A stretch of 19,749 nucleotides of DNA from Zeimonas sp036675585 (GTDB lineage: Bacteria > Pseudomonadota > Gammaproteobacteria > Burkholderiales > Burkholderiaceae_E), in the NCBI GenBank assembly GCA_036675585.1, contig JAKFES010000186.1, positions 1 to 19,749 of the forward strand. Direction: 5' to 3'. A model generated the notes under the pieces. The model was given only the letters and a program-made list of their open reading frames with translations, was not told the origin of the DNA and ran no database searches. The position numbers and the translations under genes were made by a program. The stretch's first letter is position 1. Each line of letters opens with the position of its first letter. This document shows positions 1 through 8,592 of this stretch, piece by piece.

Positions 1-591
1 CGCGAGCCGCGGGCCTTCGTGCGGCGGCAGCCAGCGGCGGATCGCCGCCAGGCCGATCCACGGCACGACGATGCCGGCGAGGGCGAGCGCGACCGCCGTC
101 CGCGCGAGCGGCGAACCGGCGAGTGCCGGCCAGCGCGCGGCGAGCGCGCGCGTCGAGTCGGTGTCGGCCCCCCAGGCGATCGCAAGGCAGCCGACGACGC
201 ACAGCATCCACAGCCCGCTCAGGCGATCGAGCAGCACGCTCATGCCCGATTCGAGGCCCGGATGCCCGAGGCGCTGCAGCGCGTAGGCGCGCAGCATGTC
301 GCCGCCGACGACGGCGCCGGGCAGCAGCGCGTTGACCGCGACGCCGTGGAAATACGTGACGACCGCCCAGCCGCGCGGCGCCGGCATTCCGAGCCAGCGT
401 GCGAGCTCGCGCCAGCGCAACGCCGAGAAGACGTTGGCGGCGACGTTCGCCGTGAGCCCGAGCGCGAACCACGCCGGGTCGGCGCCGCGCAGCGCGTCGA
501 AGACGCGTCGGGGGCCGGCCAGCCAGACGACGCCGCCGAGCAGCACGATCGCCGCGGCGACGCGCAGCCAGCGCCCGGCGAGCCGCTTCAT
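1..591 (-). CDS. Flippase-like membrane protein, LPG synthase TM-region family (3' end outside window)
   Basis: Reading down the minus strand from the ATG at 591-589 gives 197 codons without a stop, so the C-terminus lies beyond the window edge. The protein starts MKRLAGRWLR and has hydrophobic segments at about residues 11-26, 41-58 and 75-98. The stretch LLPGAVVGGDMLRAYAL (about 89-105) is the conserved core of the lysylphosphatidylglycerol-synthase TM region / YbhN / AglD-like family (PF03706). These multi-pass inner-membrane proteins are usually linked to lipid or lipid-linked sugar translocation. The start overlaps the stop of the upstream glycosyltransferase as ATGA (588-591), which implies translational coupling. 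The function probably pairs with that glycosyltransferase, but the substrate cannot be read from the sequence. Confidence 0.8.
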   Translation of the reverse strand, partial: MKRLAGRWLRVAAAIVLLGGVVWLAGPRRVFDALRGADPAWFALGLTANVAANVFSALRWRELARWLGMPAPRGWAVVTYFHGVAVNALLPGAVVGGDMLRAYALQRLGHPGLESGMSVLLDRLSGLWMLCVVGCLAIAWGADTDSTRALAARWPALAGSPLARTAVALALAGIVVPWIGLAAIRRWLPPHEGPRLA

Positions 592-1637
592 CGCCGCGCT
601 TCGGCGGGCACCGCCTCGCGCGTGTGGTATTGCGGGCGCTTTCCGCCTTCGTGGTACACGCGGATGAGCAACTCCCCGGTCAGCCCCGCGACGATCAGCT
701 GGGCGCCGATCAGCACGAGCAGCACGCCGGCGAGCAGCAGCGGGCGTCCGCCGATGGATTCGCCGAGCAGCTTGAGCGCCGCCAGGTACGCGAGCACGGC
801 GCCGCCGGGCAGCAGCAGCCACAGGCCGAGCCCGCCGAAGGCGTGCAGCGGGCGCTGCCGGTAGCGCAGGAAGAACACGACGAGCACCAGGTCGAGCAGG
901 ACGCGGAACGCTCGGTCGATCCCGTATTTGGAGTGTCCGCGCGTGCGCGCATGGTGCCGTACCGGCACTTCGACGACCCGTGCGCCCGCTTCGCTGGCGA
1001 GCGACGGGATGAAGCGGTGCAGCTCGCCGTACAGGTGGATGCGCTCGATGAATTCGCGCCGGTAGGCCTTGAGCGCGCATCCGTAGTCGTGCAGCCGCAC
1101 GCCGGTGACCTGCGAGATCAGCCGGTTCGCCAGTGCCGAAGGCAGGCGGCGCGACAGCGCCTTGTCCTGCCGGTTCTGCCGCCATCCGGACAGGACGTCG
1201 ACCAGCGGATCGCGTTCGAGCCGCTCGATGAGCGCCGGGATGTCGGCCGGATCGTTCTGCAGGTCGGCGTCGAGCGTGACGATGTAGCGGCCCTGCGCGC
1301 GGTCGAAGCCCGCCTGCAGCGCGATCGACTGACCGTAGTTGCGCGCGAGCACGACCGGGCGCAGCCAGGGCGTGCCCGCGGCGAGCTCGTGCAGCAGCGC
1401 ACCGGAGCCGTCGCGCGATCCGTCGTCGACGAGAAGCAGCTCGAAGCGCCATCCGGTCGGTTCGAGCGCGGCGCCGACCCGCTCGACGAGCTCGCGCAGG
1501 TTCTCCACTTCGTCGTACATCGGGATCACGACCGATACGTCGATCGGGCGCGAAAGCGGAAACGGTCCGGGCGGGGTCGTCGCGTCGTGCGGGCGCGTCG
1601 CTTCGGGCGCGGCGGGCGTCGGGCTGGGGTGGTTCAT
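588..1637 (-). CDS. GT2 family glycosyltransferase, polyprenyl-phosphate (ArnC/GtrB/DPM1-like) type
   Basis: This 349-residue protein starts at MNHPSPTPAA. A GT-A glycosyltransferase domain begins with DVSVVIPMYDE (about 33-43), has the nucleotide-sugar motif DDGSRDGS (71-78) and the metal-binding DADLQNDP (123-130). Further family signatures are HDYGCALKAYRRE and RTRGHSKYG. Two hydrophobic helices follow near the C-terminus, as in enzymes that load a sugar onto undecaprenyl or dolichyl phosphate at the inner membrane. Upstream Met codons exist in the same frame, but the ATG at 1637 is preferred because it precedes a low-complexity Pro/Ala leader and leaves room for the divergent gene starting at 1675. 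It forms an operon with the flippase-like gene by ATGA overlap. The sugar and acceptor are not determinable. Confidence 0.88.
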   Translation of the reverse strand: MNHPSPTPAAPEATRPHDATTPPGPFPLSRPIDVSVVIPMYDEVENLRELVERVGAALEPTGWRFELLLVDDGSRDGSGALLHELAAGTPWLRPVVLARNYGQSIALQAGFDRAQGRYIVTLDADLQNDPADIPALIERLERDPLVDVLSGWRQNRQDKALSRRLPSALANRLISQVTGVRLHDYGCALKAYRREFIERIHLYGELHRFIPSLASEAGARVVEVPVRHHARTRGHSKYGIDRAFRVLLDLVLVVFFLRYRQRPLHAFGGLGLWLLLPGGAVLAYLAALKLLGESIGGRPLLLAGVLLVLIGAQLIVAGLTGELLIRVYHEGGKRPQYHTREAVPAEARR

Positions 1638-1674
1638 CGTGGGATTGTCTCGCGCATCCGGCGCGCTGCATGCA

Positions 1675-3240
1675 ATGATGCCCGTTCGCGAGTACCGCTC
1701 CGTTCCGACCGCCATCGCCTCCGCGCCCCTTGCCCGGCTCTCCGGCCTCGATCTGCGCATTCCGTTCGCGCTGATGCTCGGTTATTTCGCAGCGCAGGTC
1801 GCGCTGCGCGTGCTGGTCTCCGATTCGCTCGAACTCGACGAGGCCGAGCAGATGCTCGCGACGCGGACGCTCGATGCGGGGTACGGCACCCAGCCTCCGC
1901 TGTACACGTGGCTGCAATACGGATTCTTCCGTGTGTTCGGCGTCTCGGTGTTCTCGCTGGCGCTCGCGAAGAACGCGATGCTGTTCGTTGCGTACGCGTT
2001 CACGCTGCTGTCGGCGCGGCGCCTGATGCCCGCCGCGGCCGCGTGGCTGGCTACGGTCTCGATGCTCTGGCTGCTGGCGCTGTCGTGGGATGCGCAGCGC
2101 GACCTCACGCACACGGTGCTCGCCACGACGACCGCCACGGCCGTCGTCTACGCGCTCGTGCGCGTCGCGCAGCGCCCGCACGTCGCCGAGCATCTGGCGC
2201 TCGGCCTGGCGCTCGGACTCGCCGTGCTCGCCAAGTACAACAACATCGCCTTCGCCGCGGTGCTGGGCGGCGCCGTCGTCGCCGTTCCCGCGCTGCGCCG
2301 CCGGCTCGTCTCGCCGCGGCTCGCGTGGACGGCGCTCGGCACGGCGCTCGTCGTCGCCCCGCATGCACTGTGGCTGCTCGGGCACTGGCGGCAGGCCAGC
2401 GCGGGGACGATCGCCAAGATGGGTGCGGCGCCGGGCGTGATCGCCCCGTTCGCCTGGTTCGACGGGCTGGCGAGCGCAGCGCTCGCCGTGGTCGGGTTCG
2501 CGACGCCGTTCTGGATCGTCGTCGTCGTGTTCTTCGGACGGCGCGCCTTCACCGGCCCGTCGCACCCCGAGGCCGTGCGCATCGTGAAGGCGTATGCCGT
2601 GCTGTTCGGCGCGCTGCTGCTGGCGCTGGTCTTCGTCGGCGGCGTCACGCATTTCAAGGCGCGCTGGCTGGTTCCGGGTCTGTTCGCGCTGCCGGCGATG
2701 CTGTTCGCGTGCCGGCCGATGCTCGCCGAAGCCCCGCGCGCCCGCGCGTATCACCGGACAACGCTCGCGTTTGCCGTGGTGCTGTTCGTGCTGCTCGCCG
2801 CGAAGGCGCCGCTGCAGGGCCGCTTCGCAACCCCCGGCGACCTGAACCAGCCGATCGGCGCGCTCGCCGCGGCCCTGCACGCCGAAGGTTTCGACGGCGG
2901 CGTCGTCGTCACCGGCGAGCGGCGGCTGGCGGGCCGGTTGCGCCTGCATTTCCCCGATTCGCCGATCGTGCTCGCCGACGAGCCGATGCCGGAGCCGGAG
3001 GAGGCTCGGCGGTGGCTCCTGATCGCGAGCGACGACGAACTCGACGCGCTGCTCGAGCGGCTGTCGCTGCACGTCGATGCGGCGGCGGTACGCGGCGTCG
3101 AGCTGCCGTATCGATACGCCGGCGAACGACCGCTGCGCGCGCGCTACCGGTACGTGCTGCTCGACGCCGCCGCGCTGCGCTCCGCGCGCGCTCAGCGCTT
3201 CGGAGGCGGGTCGGCCGGTTCGCCCTGGCCGGCGCGGTAG
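1675..3240 (+). CDS. ArnT/PMT-type (GT39/GT83-like) multi-pass membrane glycosyltransferase
   Basis: The 521-residue product has a first membrane helix at about residues 30-48, followed by LELDEAEQM and GYGTQPPLYTWLQ. These are the acidic first-loop residues and the P-P-L-Y-x-W motif of the PMT_2 / ArnT superfamily, which transfers a sugar from a polyprenyl-phosphate donor on the periplasmic side. Roughly ten more hydrophobic segments follow, then a soluble C-terminal portion (about 390-521) with alternating strands. Two adjacent ATGs (1675 and 1678) are possible starts; nothing longer is convincing because the frame upstream is antisense to the GT2 gene. Only 37 bp separate this gene from the divergent GT2 gene, and a donor-loading GT2 next to an ArnT-like acceptor enzyme is a familiar functional pair. 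The last 49 bp overlap the thioesterase gene tail-to-tail. Confidence 0.8.
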   Translation: MMPVREYRSVPTAIASAPLARLSGLDLRIPFALMLGYFAAQVALRVLVSDSLELDEAEQMLATRTLDAGYGTQPPLYTWLQYGFFRVFGVSVFSLALAKNAMLFVAYAFTLLSARRLMPAAAAWLATVSMLWLLALSWDAQRDLTHTVLATTTATAVVYALVRVAQRPHVAEHLALGLALGLAVLAKYNNIAFAAVLGGAVVAVPALRRRLVSPRLAWTALGTALVVAPHALWLLGHWRQASAGTIAKMGAAPGVIAPFAWFDGLASAALAVVGFATPFWIVVVVFFGRRAFTGPSHPEAVRIVKAYAVLFGALLLALVFVGGVTHFKARWLVPGLFALPAMLFACRPMLAEAPRARAYHRTTLAFAVVLFVLLAAKAPLQGRFATPGDLNQPIGALAAALHAEGFDGGVVVTGERRLAGRLRLHFPDSPIVLADEPMPEPEEARRWLLIASDDELDALLERLSLHVDAAAVRGVELPYRYAGERPLRARYRYVLLDAAALRSARAQRFGGGSAGSPWPAR

Positions 3241-3653
3241 CGCTCGAGGCGCGCGCGCAGATCGTCGTCGATGCGGCGTGGCCGGCCGTCGTCGAGCCCG
3301 ATCACGACGAGCGTCGAGACGGCTTCGAGCCGGCGCTGGCCCGCGACGGTGCCGACGAAGCGCAGCCGGATCGAGCTCGAGCCGATGTGCTCCAGGTACA
3401 CGGTGAGGTCGAGGTCTTCACCGAGCGTGCACGGCGCGACGAAGGTGCACTCGGTGCGCGCGGTCGGCGTCCCCAGCCGACGCTCGAGGATGAACTCCGC
3501 ATAGCGGATGCCGAGCGCTTCGGTGAACCAGTCCTCGACCACCGCCTGCAGCATCTCGAAATAGCGCGGGAAGAAGACGTAGCCCGCCGGGTCGGTGTGC
3601 GTGAAGCGCACGACGGTGCGCAGCGTGAACGGTGTCTTCACGGGAAAAACCAT
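3192..3653 (-). CDS. 4HBT-family acyl-CoA thioesterase (hotdog fold)
   Basis: This 153-residue protein has the length of a single hotdog domain. The N-terminal segment RFTHTDPAGYVFFPRYFEM (about 16-34) matches the 4-hydroxybenzoyl-CoA thioesterase signature, with Asp21 at the position of the catalytic carboxylate. The central beta-sheet continues through LDLTVYLEHIGSSSIRLRF. The expected reaction is hydrolysis of an acyl- or aroyl-CoA to the free acid and CoA in the cytoplasm. Its complement AGGAGG (plus strand 3659-3664) lies 5 bp before the ATG, which fixes the start. Thioesterases of this family are sometimes found in box clusters, where they could release trapped CoA. Here it is about 2.3 kb from boxD with unrelated genes between, so a role in benzoate metabolism is only a possibility. 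Confidence 0.87.
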   Translation of the reverse strand: MVFPVKTPFTLRTVVRFTHTDPAGYVFFPRYFEMLQAVVEDWFTEALGIRYAEFILERRLGTPTARTECTFVAPCTLGEDLDLTVYLEHIGSSSIRLRFVGTVAGQRRLEAVSTLVVIGLDDGRPRRIDDDLRARLERYRAGQGEPADPPPKR

Positions 3654-3764
3654 CGATACCTCCTGCCGCGGCAGCGGGCGCTCAGGCTACCACCGACGGC
3701 CGCCGGCGGCGGGCAGCCGGCTTGCGGTTCGGGAAAGGAACGACACCATCCGAGGGAGCCGCCG

Positions 3765-4415
3765 ATGACGATCCGCCTCGAGGAAATGCACCCCGCCCTG
3801 GTCCACATGCCGATCGTGCTGCTGCCGCTGGCGGTCGGTGCCGACTGGCTCGGCACGACGCGAGACGACGATTCGCTGCGCGAGATCGGGCGCACCGCGA
3901 TCCGGCTGGCGGCGATCGGCGTGCTCGCTTCGGCGGCGACCGGCCTCGTCGCCGGCGAGGAAGTCAACGCCGAGCACGAAGCGCACGACATGCTGACGAC
4001 GCACCGGAACCTGAATTTCGCGGCGACGGTGACGACGGTCGCGATGGCGGCGTGGCGTTCGCGAAACGAGCGGCCGAACGCGACGTATCTCGCCGCCGGC
4101 GCGGCCGCCGTGGGCGTGGTCTCGTTCACCGCGTATCTGGGCGCGAAGCTCGTGTATCAGGCCGGCGTTGCGGTGCAACCGGCGCGCGGCGTGTACCGGC
4201 CGGGCGCCCCGACGCTGCGCCCGGGCCGCCTGCGCGCCTTCGCCGCCGCCGCCGCGATCGACCTCGTCAACGGCATCCGCCACATGTTCGACGAAGTGTC
4301 GAACGGGCGAATCGTTCCGTATCTGTCGTCGCCGCGCGGCGTGTCGTCGCCGCGCGCGTTCCGGGACGAACCGCCGCGCCCGCTGCGTGCCGGCGCGCGG
4401 AGGTTTCGCAGCTAA
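3765..4415 (+). CDS. DUF2231 domain membrane protein
   Basis: The 216-residue protein opens MTIRLEEMHPALVHMPIVLL, which carries the conserved histidines in the first helix typical of DUF2231 (PF09990). Four hydrophobic segments follow at about residues 11-28, 44-65, 87-100 and 106-135. A polar loop, EHEAHDMLTTHRNLN, lies between helices two and three. The C-terminal third is basic, Arg/Pro-rich and probably cytoplasmic. A GAGGGA Shine-Dalgarno sequence at 3752-3757 lies 8 bp before the ATG. The family function is not established; the paired histidines suggest haem or metal binding, which is an inference. The gene ends by a four-base tail overlap with the dodecin gene. Confidence 0.83.
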   Translation: MTIRLEEMHPALVHMPIVLLPLAVGADWLGTTRDDDSLREIGRTAIRLAAIGVLASAATGLVAGEEVNAEHEAHDMLTTHRNLNFAATVTTVAMAAWRSRNERPNATYLAAGAAAVGVVSFTAYLGAKLVYQAGVAVQPARGVYRPGAPTLRPGRLRAFAAAAAIDLVNGIRHMFDEVSNGRIVPYLSSPRGVSSPRAFRDEPPRPLRAGARRFRS

Positions 4416-4621
4416 TCTTCCAGCGTGAACCCGACGTTCAGCGTGACCTGGAAATGCGCGACCTCGCCGTCGATGACGTGACCGCGCGTCTCGATCACCT
4501 TGAACCACTGGATGTTGCGAACGGTTTCGTTCGCTTTGGAGATCGCGGTGCGGATTGCGTCGTCGATGCTCGACGGGGACGATCCGGTGAGTTCGATGTG
4601 CTTGTAGACGTGGTTCGTCAT
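4412..4621 (-). CDS. Dodecin family flavin-binding protein
   Basis: At 69 residues this is the normal dodecin length. It reads MTNHVYKHIELTGSSPSSID at the start, then a helix (about 19-33) and a strand with NIQWFKVIETRG (36-47). Trp39 is the flavin-stacking position, and GEVAHFQVTLNVGF (52-65) includes the conserved glutamine (Gln58). Dodecins assemble as hollow dodecamers that bind and buffer FMN, riboflavin or lumichrome in the cytoplasm. The stop codon overlaps the DUF2231 stop tail-to-tail (4412-4415). Upstream only a GGGGGCG stretch resembles a ribosome-binding site. The 93 bp to the divergent baeRF gene hold several palindromes and probably both promoters. Confidence 0.92.
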   Translation of the reverse strand: MTNHVYKHIELTGSSPSSIDDAIRTAISKANETVRNIQWFKVIETRGHVIDGEVAHFQVTLNVGFTLED

Positions 4622-4636
4622 CTCGAGCGCCCCCGT

Positions 4637-4698
4637 TGATCGCGATCAGTGCGCCTTGGCGCGGCCAAGGCGAGAATCGATTCATTGAATCACATGTG
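4637..4698. promoter_or_regulatory. Palindrome-rich divergent control region between dodecin and baeRF
   Basis: Between the divergent starts of dodecin (4621) and the baeRF gene (4715) five perfect inverted repeats lie nearly end to end. They are TGATCGCGATCA (4637-4648), CGCCTTGG-N5-CCAAGGCG (4652-4672), GAATCGATTC (4674-4683), GATTCA-T-TGAATC (4679-4691) and CACATGTG (4691-4698). The sequence motif GAATC therefore occurs three times in alternating orientation. This density suggests operator sites for a dimeric regulator acting on both genes. No strong -35/-10 pair is obvious, so promoter positions are not claimed. Confidence 0.45.
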
Positions 4699-4714
4699 TT
4701 CGAGGAAACGTCGA

Positions 4715-5863
4715 ATGACGCTGCTTTCCGACGACTATCCCGAGCGCCTGCTCGAGTCGCGCGACGGTCCGTGCCTGTCGCTGTACCAGCCGACGCATCG
4801 GCACCATCCCGACAACCAGCAGGATCCGATCCGTTTCCGCAACGCGTTGAAGGGGCTCGAGGAGTCGCTGCGCCGCCAGTATCCGAACCGCGAGATCGCA
4901 CCGCTGATCGCGCCGTTTCGCGAGCTCGCGAACGACGCGTCGTTCTGGAATCGCACGCTCGACGGGCTCGCCGTGCTCGGCTCGGCCGGCTTCTTCCGCG
5001 CGTATCGCCTGCAGCGCAGCGTGCCCGAGCGAACGGTGGTGGCCGAATCCTTTCACTTGAAGCCGCTGGTGCGCATCGCGCAGTCGGCCGACCGCTATCG
5101 GATCCTCGGCCTGAGTCGGCACGAGGCGAAACTCTTCGAGGGCAATCGCGACGTCCTCGACGAGGTCGACTGGCTGCAAGGCGTCCCGCGCACCCCGGCC
5201 GAGGTGACGGGAAGCGACGAGCGCGATGCCGAACGGACGACGCGCCATTACGGAGCGCCGTCGTCGGGGAAGGTCACGCGCCACGGCACCGACGTGAAGC
5301 AGGACGCGGTCGACCGCGACACCGAGCGCTTCTTCCGTGCCGTCGACCGCGCCGTGCTCGAACATCACACCGGATCCACGCCGACGCCACTGCTGCTGGC
5401 GGCGCTGCCGGAGCACCATCACCTGTTCCGGCGCGTGAGCCGCAATCCGGCACTGGCCGCCGCGGCGCTGTACGCACATCCCGATTCGATGCCGCTCGAC
5501 GCGTTGCGCCGCCGCGCCTGGGACCTCGTGCAACCGTATTATCTCGAGCGCCTCGCCGGGCTCGTCGACGCGTTCGAGGCCGCTCGTGCCCATGGGCGCG
5601 CGTCCGCGGACCTGTCCGACATCGGTGTCGCGGTGGCGTCGGGGCGCGTCCTGACGCTGCTGGTCGAAGCCGACCGGGTCGTCGCCGGACGCTTCGATCC
5701 CGCCGGCGGCGCCGTGCATTTCGGTGCGTTGTCCGACCCGGACACCGACGACCTGCTCGACGATCTGGCCGAATCGGTGTTGCGCTCGGGCGGCGAAGTG
5801 GTCGTCGTTCCGGGCGAGCGGATGCCGACGGAAAGCGGCGCCGCGGCAACGTATCGCTACTGA
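4715..5863 (+). CDS. baeRF family 3 protein (bacterial archaeo-eukaryotic release factor-like)
   Basis: The 382-residue product begins MTLLSDDYPERLLESRDGPC and continues with CLSLYQPTHRH, the opening typical of baeRF family 3 (Burroughs and Aravind). The middle region carries RILGLSRHEAKLFEGN, an eRF1-like domain 2 signature, followed by a polar segment (about 165-195) and an eRF1 domain 3-like C-terminus with VLTLLVEADRVVAGRFD. These proteins are predicted to act at ribosomes in rescue or quality control and are often found with stress genes; the biochemical role is not established for this family. GAGGAAA at 4702-4708 precedes the ATG at 4715 by 6 bp, supporting it over the upstream in-frame ATGs at 4649 and 4694. 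The gene faces boxD tail-to-tail across a strong hairpin. Confidence 0.8.
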   Translation: MTLLSDDYPERLLESRDGPCLSLYQPTHRHHPDNQQDPIRFRNALKGLEESLRRQYPNREIAPLIAPFRELANDASFWNRTLDGLAVLGSAGFFRAYRLQRSVPERTVVAESFHLKPLVRIAQSADRYRILGLSRHEAKLFEGNRDVLDEVDWLQGVPRTPAEVTGSDERDAERTTRHYGAPSSGKVTRHGTDVKQDAVDRDTERFFRAVDRAVLEHHTGSTPTPLLLAALPEHHHLFRRVSRNPALAAAALYAHPDSMPLDALRRRAWDLVQPYYLERLAGLVDAFEAARAHGRASADLSDIGVAVASGRVLTLLVEADRVVAGRFDPAGGAVHFGALSDPDTDDLLDDLAESVLRSGGEVVVVPGERMPTESGAAATYRY

Positions 5864-5867
5864 TCGT

Positions 5868-5893
5868 CGGGGCGGGCTCGCCGGCCCGCCCCG
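5868..5893. terminator. Bidirectional terminator-like hairpin between baeRF gene and boxD
   Basis: A perfect 10-bp inverted repeat, CGGGGCGGGC and GCCCGCCCCG, encloses a 6-base loop. It fills the 45-bp gap between the two convergent stop codons (5863 and 5909). The stem is almost entirely G:C, and there is no clear T-tract on either side, so it may stop transcription only partly or with Rho. Its location between converging genes is the main support for a terminator role. Confidence 0.6.
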
Positions 5894-5908
5894 CTGGTCC
5901 GCGGGTTC

Positions 5909-7486
<1,578 letters not shown>

Positions 7487-7509
7487 GGGGATTCCGGAAG
7501 GGGGGATGA

Positions 7510-7556
7510 ACGATAGTGCTTTTCTTTGGCGAAAGTCAAGCAGTAGAATGCATGTC
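7510..7556. promoter_or_regulatory. boxD/boxR divergent promoters with BoxR-type operator
   Basis: On the minus strand TTGACT (plus 7534-7539) and TATCGT (plus 7510-7515) are separated by 18 bp, giving a plausible boxD promoter with a leader of roughly 17 nt. On the plus strand TAGAAT (7544-7549) is a 5/6 match to a -10 box for boxR, though no good -35 is visible. Both overlap 7534-7556. Read on the minus strand, this block is GACATGCATTC, three variable bases, then TGCTTGAC. The same block with the same spacing lies over the boxC -35 box (8590-8610). One bound repressor dimer would block boxD and boxR together. The operator assignment rests on this repeat and on the TGCA motifs I recall for BzdR/BoxR. 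Confidence 0.6.
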
Positions 7557-7583
7557 ACCCGATCGAACTGGCAACGGATTCCG

Positions 7584-8573
7584 ATGAGCTCGACCCTCGA
7601 TTTCGATGCGACCGGAGCGCCGGCCAACGGGGCGCTCGTGCCCGATGCGGCAGCGAACGGCTCGCCTGCCGACGCCGCGGCGGCGGCAACCGTCGCGTCG
7701 GCCGATGCCGGCGCGCAGGTGTTGCCGGCGCTCGCCGAGCGGATTCGCACCCTGCGTGCGCGCCGCGGGCTGACGCGAAAAGCGCTCGCCGGTGCGGCCG
7801 GGATTTCCGAGCGCCATCTCGCGAATCTCGAATACGGCACCGGCAATGCATCGATCCTGATCCTGCACCAGCTGGCCTGCGCATTGCACTGTGCGCTCGC
7901 CGAGCTGGTCGGCGACGTGACGACCGACTCGTCGGAGTGGCTGTTGATCCGCGAATTGCTCGAGAACCGCTCGGAGTCCGATCTTCGGCGCGCCCGCGTG
8001 AAGCTCGCCGAGCTGTTCGACAACGCGCACGGCGACGAGCGCGCCCGGCGCAGCCACATCGCGCTCGTCGGGCTGCGCGGCGCGGGCAAGTCGACGCTGG
8101 GGCGCATGCTCGCCGACGACCTCGGCTTTCCGTTCGTCGAGCTCGGCCGCGAGATCGAGAAGCTCGCCGGGTGCGGCATCCCGCAGATCCACTCGCTGTA
8201 CGGCGCCAACGCGTATCGCCGCTACGAGCGGCGCGCGGTCGAGGAGGTCGTGCAGATCTTCCCCGAAGTCGTGATGGCGACGCCCGGCGGGCTCGTATCC
8301 GACAGCGCGACCTTCAACCTGGTGCTCGCGCATTGCTACACGGTCTGGCTGCAGGCCGACCCCGAGGACCACATGCGCCGGGTGCGCGAGCAGGGCGATC
8401 TGCGGCCGATGTCGGGCGCCGGGGCGATGGAAGACCTGCGCCGCATCCTGGCCGGGCGCGCGTCTTTCTATGCAAAGGCCGACCTGACCTACCGGACGAG
8501 CGGGATGTCGCTCGAGCAGTGTTTTTCGGGGTTGCGCGCGCAGGTGCGCGTGGCGATCGCCGAGGCCGCCTGA
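7584..8573 (+). CDS. boxR: BoxR: XRE helix-turn-helix regulator with shikimate-kinase-like effector domain
   Basis: The 329-residue protein has an Ala-rich N-terminal tail (1-45) and an XRE helix-turn-helix domain (about 48-108, with RRGLTRKALAGAAGISERHLANLE). A linker (about 110-155) leads to a shikimate-kinase-like domain with Walker A GLRGAGKST (163-171). This is the BzdR/BoxR architecture, in which benzoyl-CoA binds the C-terminal domain and releases the repressor from its operators. Kinase activity is not expected. The ATG at 7584 is favoured over the in-frame ATG at 7548, because 7548 lies inside the predicted -10 and operator. The gene is divergent from boxD and precedes boxC on the same strand, and it is probably autoregulated. 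Confidence 0.92.
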   Translation: MSSTLDFDATGAPANGALVPDAAANGSPADAAAAATVASADAGAQVLPALAERIRTLRARRGLTRKALAGAAGISERHLANLEYGTGNASILILHQLACALHCALAELVGDVTTDSSEWLLIRELLENRSESDLRRARVKLAELFDNAHGDERARRSHIALVGLRGAGKSTLGRMLADDLGFPFVELGREIEKLAGCGIPQIHSLYGANAYRRYERRAVEEVVQIFPEVVMATPGGLVSDSATFNLVLAHCYTVWLQADPEDHMRRVREQGDLRPMSGAGAMEDLRRILAGRASFYAKADLTYRTSGMSLEQCFSGLRAQVRVAIAEAA

Positions 8574-8592
8574 AGCGCGCGCAGCGCCGACA

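Noticed and set aside
1667..1674. TGCATGCA directly before the ArnT-like start as a BoxR site
   Set aside because: It lacks the TGCATT flank, the TTGAC partner and any benzoate-related gene nearby; most likely chance.
3663..3674. CTGCCGCGGCAG palindrome upstream of the thioesterase gene
   Set aside because: It overlaps the ribosome-binding site region, and GC-only palindromes of this size are expected by chance at this base composition.
624..4415. 1263-codon open frame on the plus strand covering several genes
   Set aside because: Only its last 216 codons match a family (DUF2231). The rest is Arg/Ala-rich shadow sequence antisense to GT2 and out of frame with the ArnT-like gene, an effect of high GC and few stop codons.
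7548..7583. Earlier in-frame ATG for boxR at 7548
   Set aside because: It lies inside the shared operator block and the predicted -10 box, so the transcript would probably begin downstream of it.
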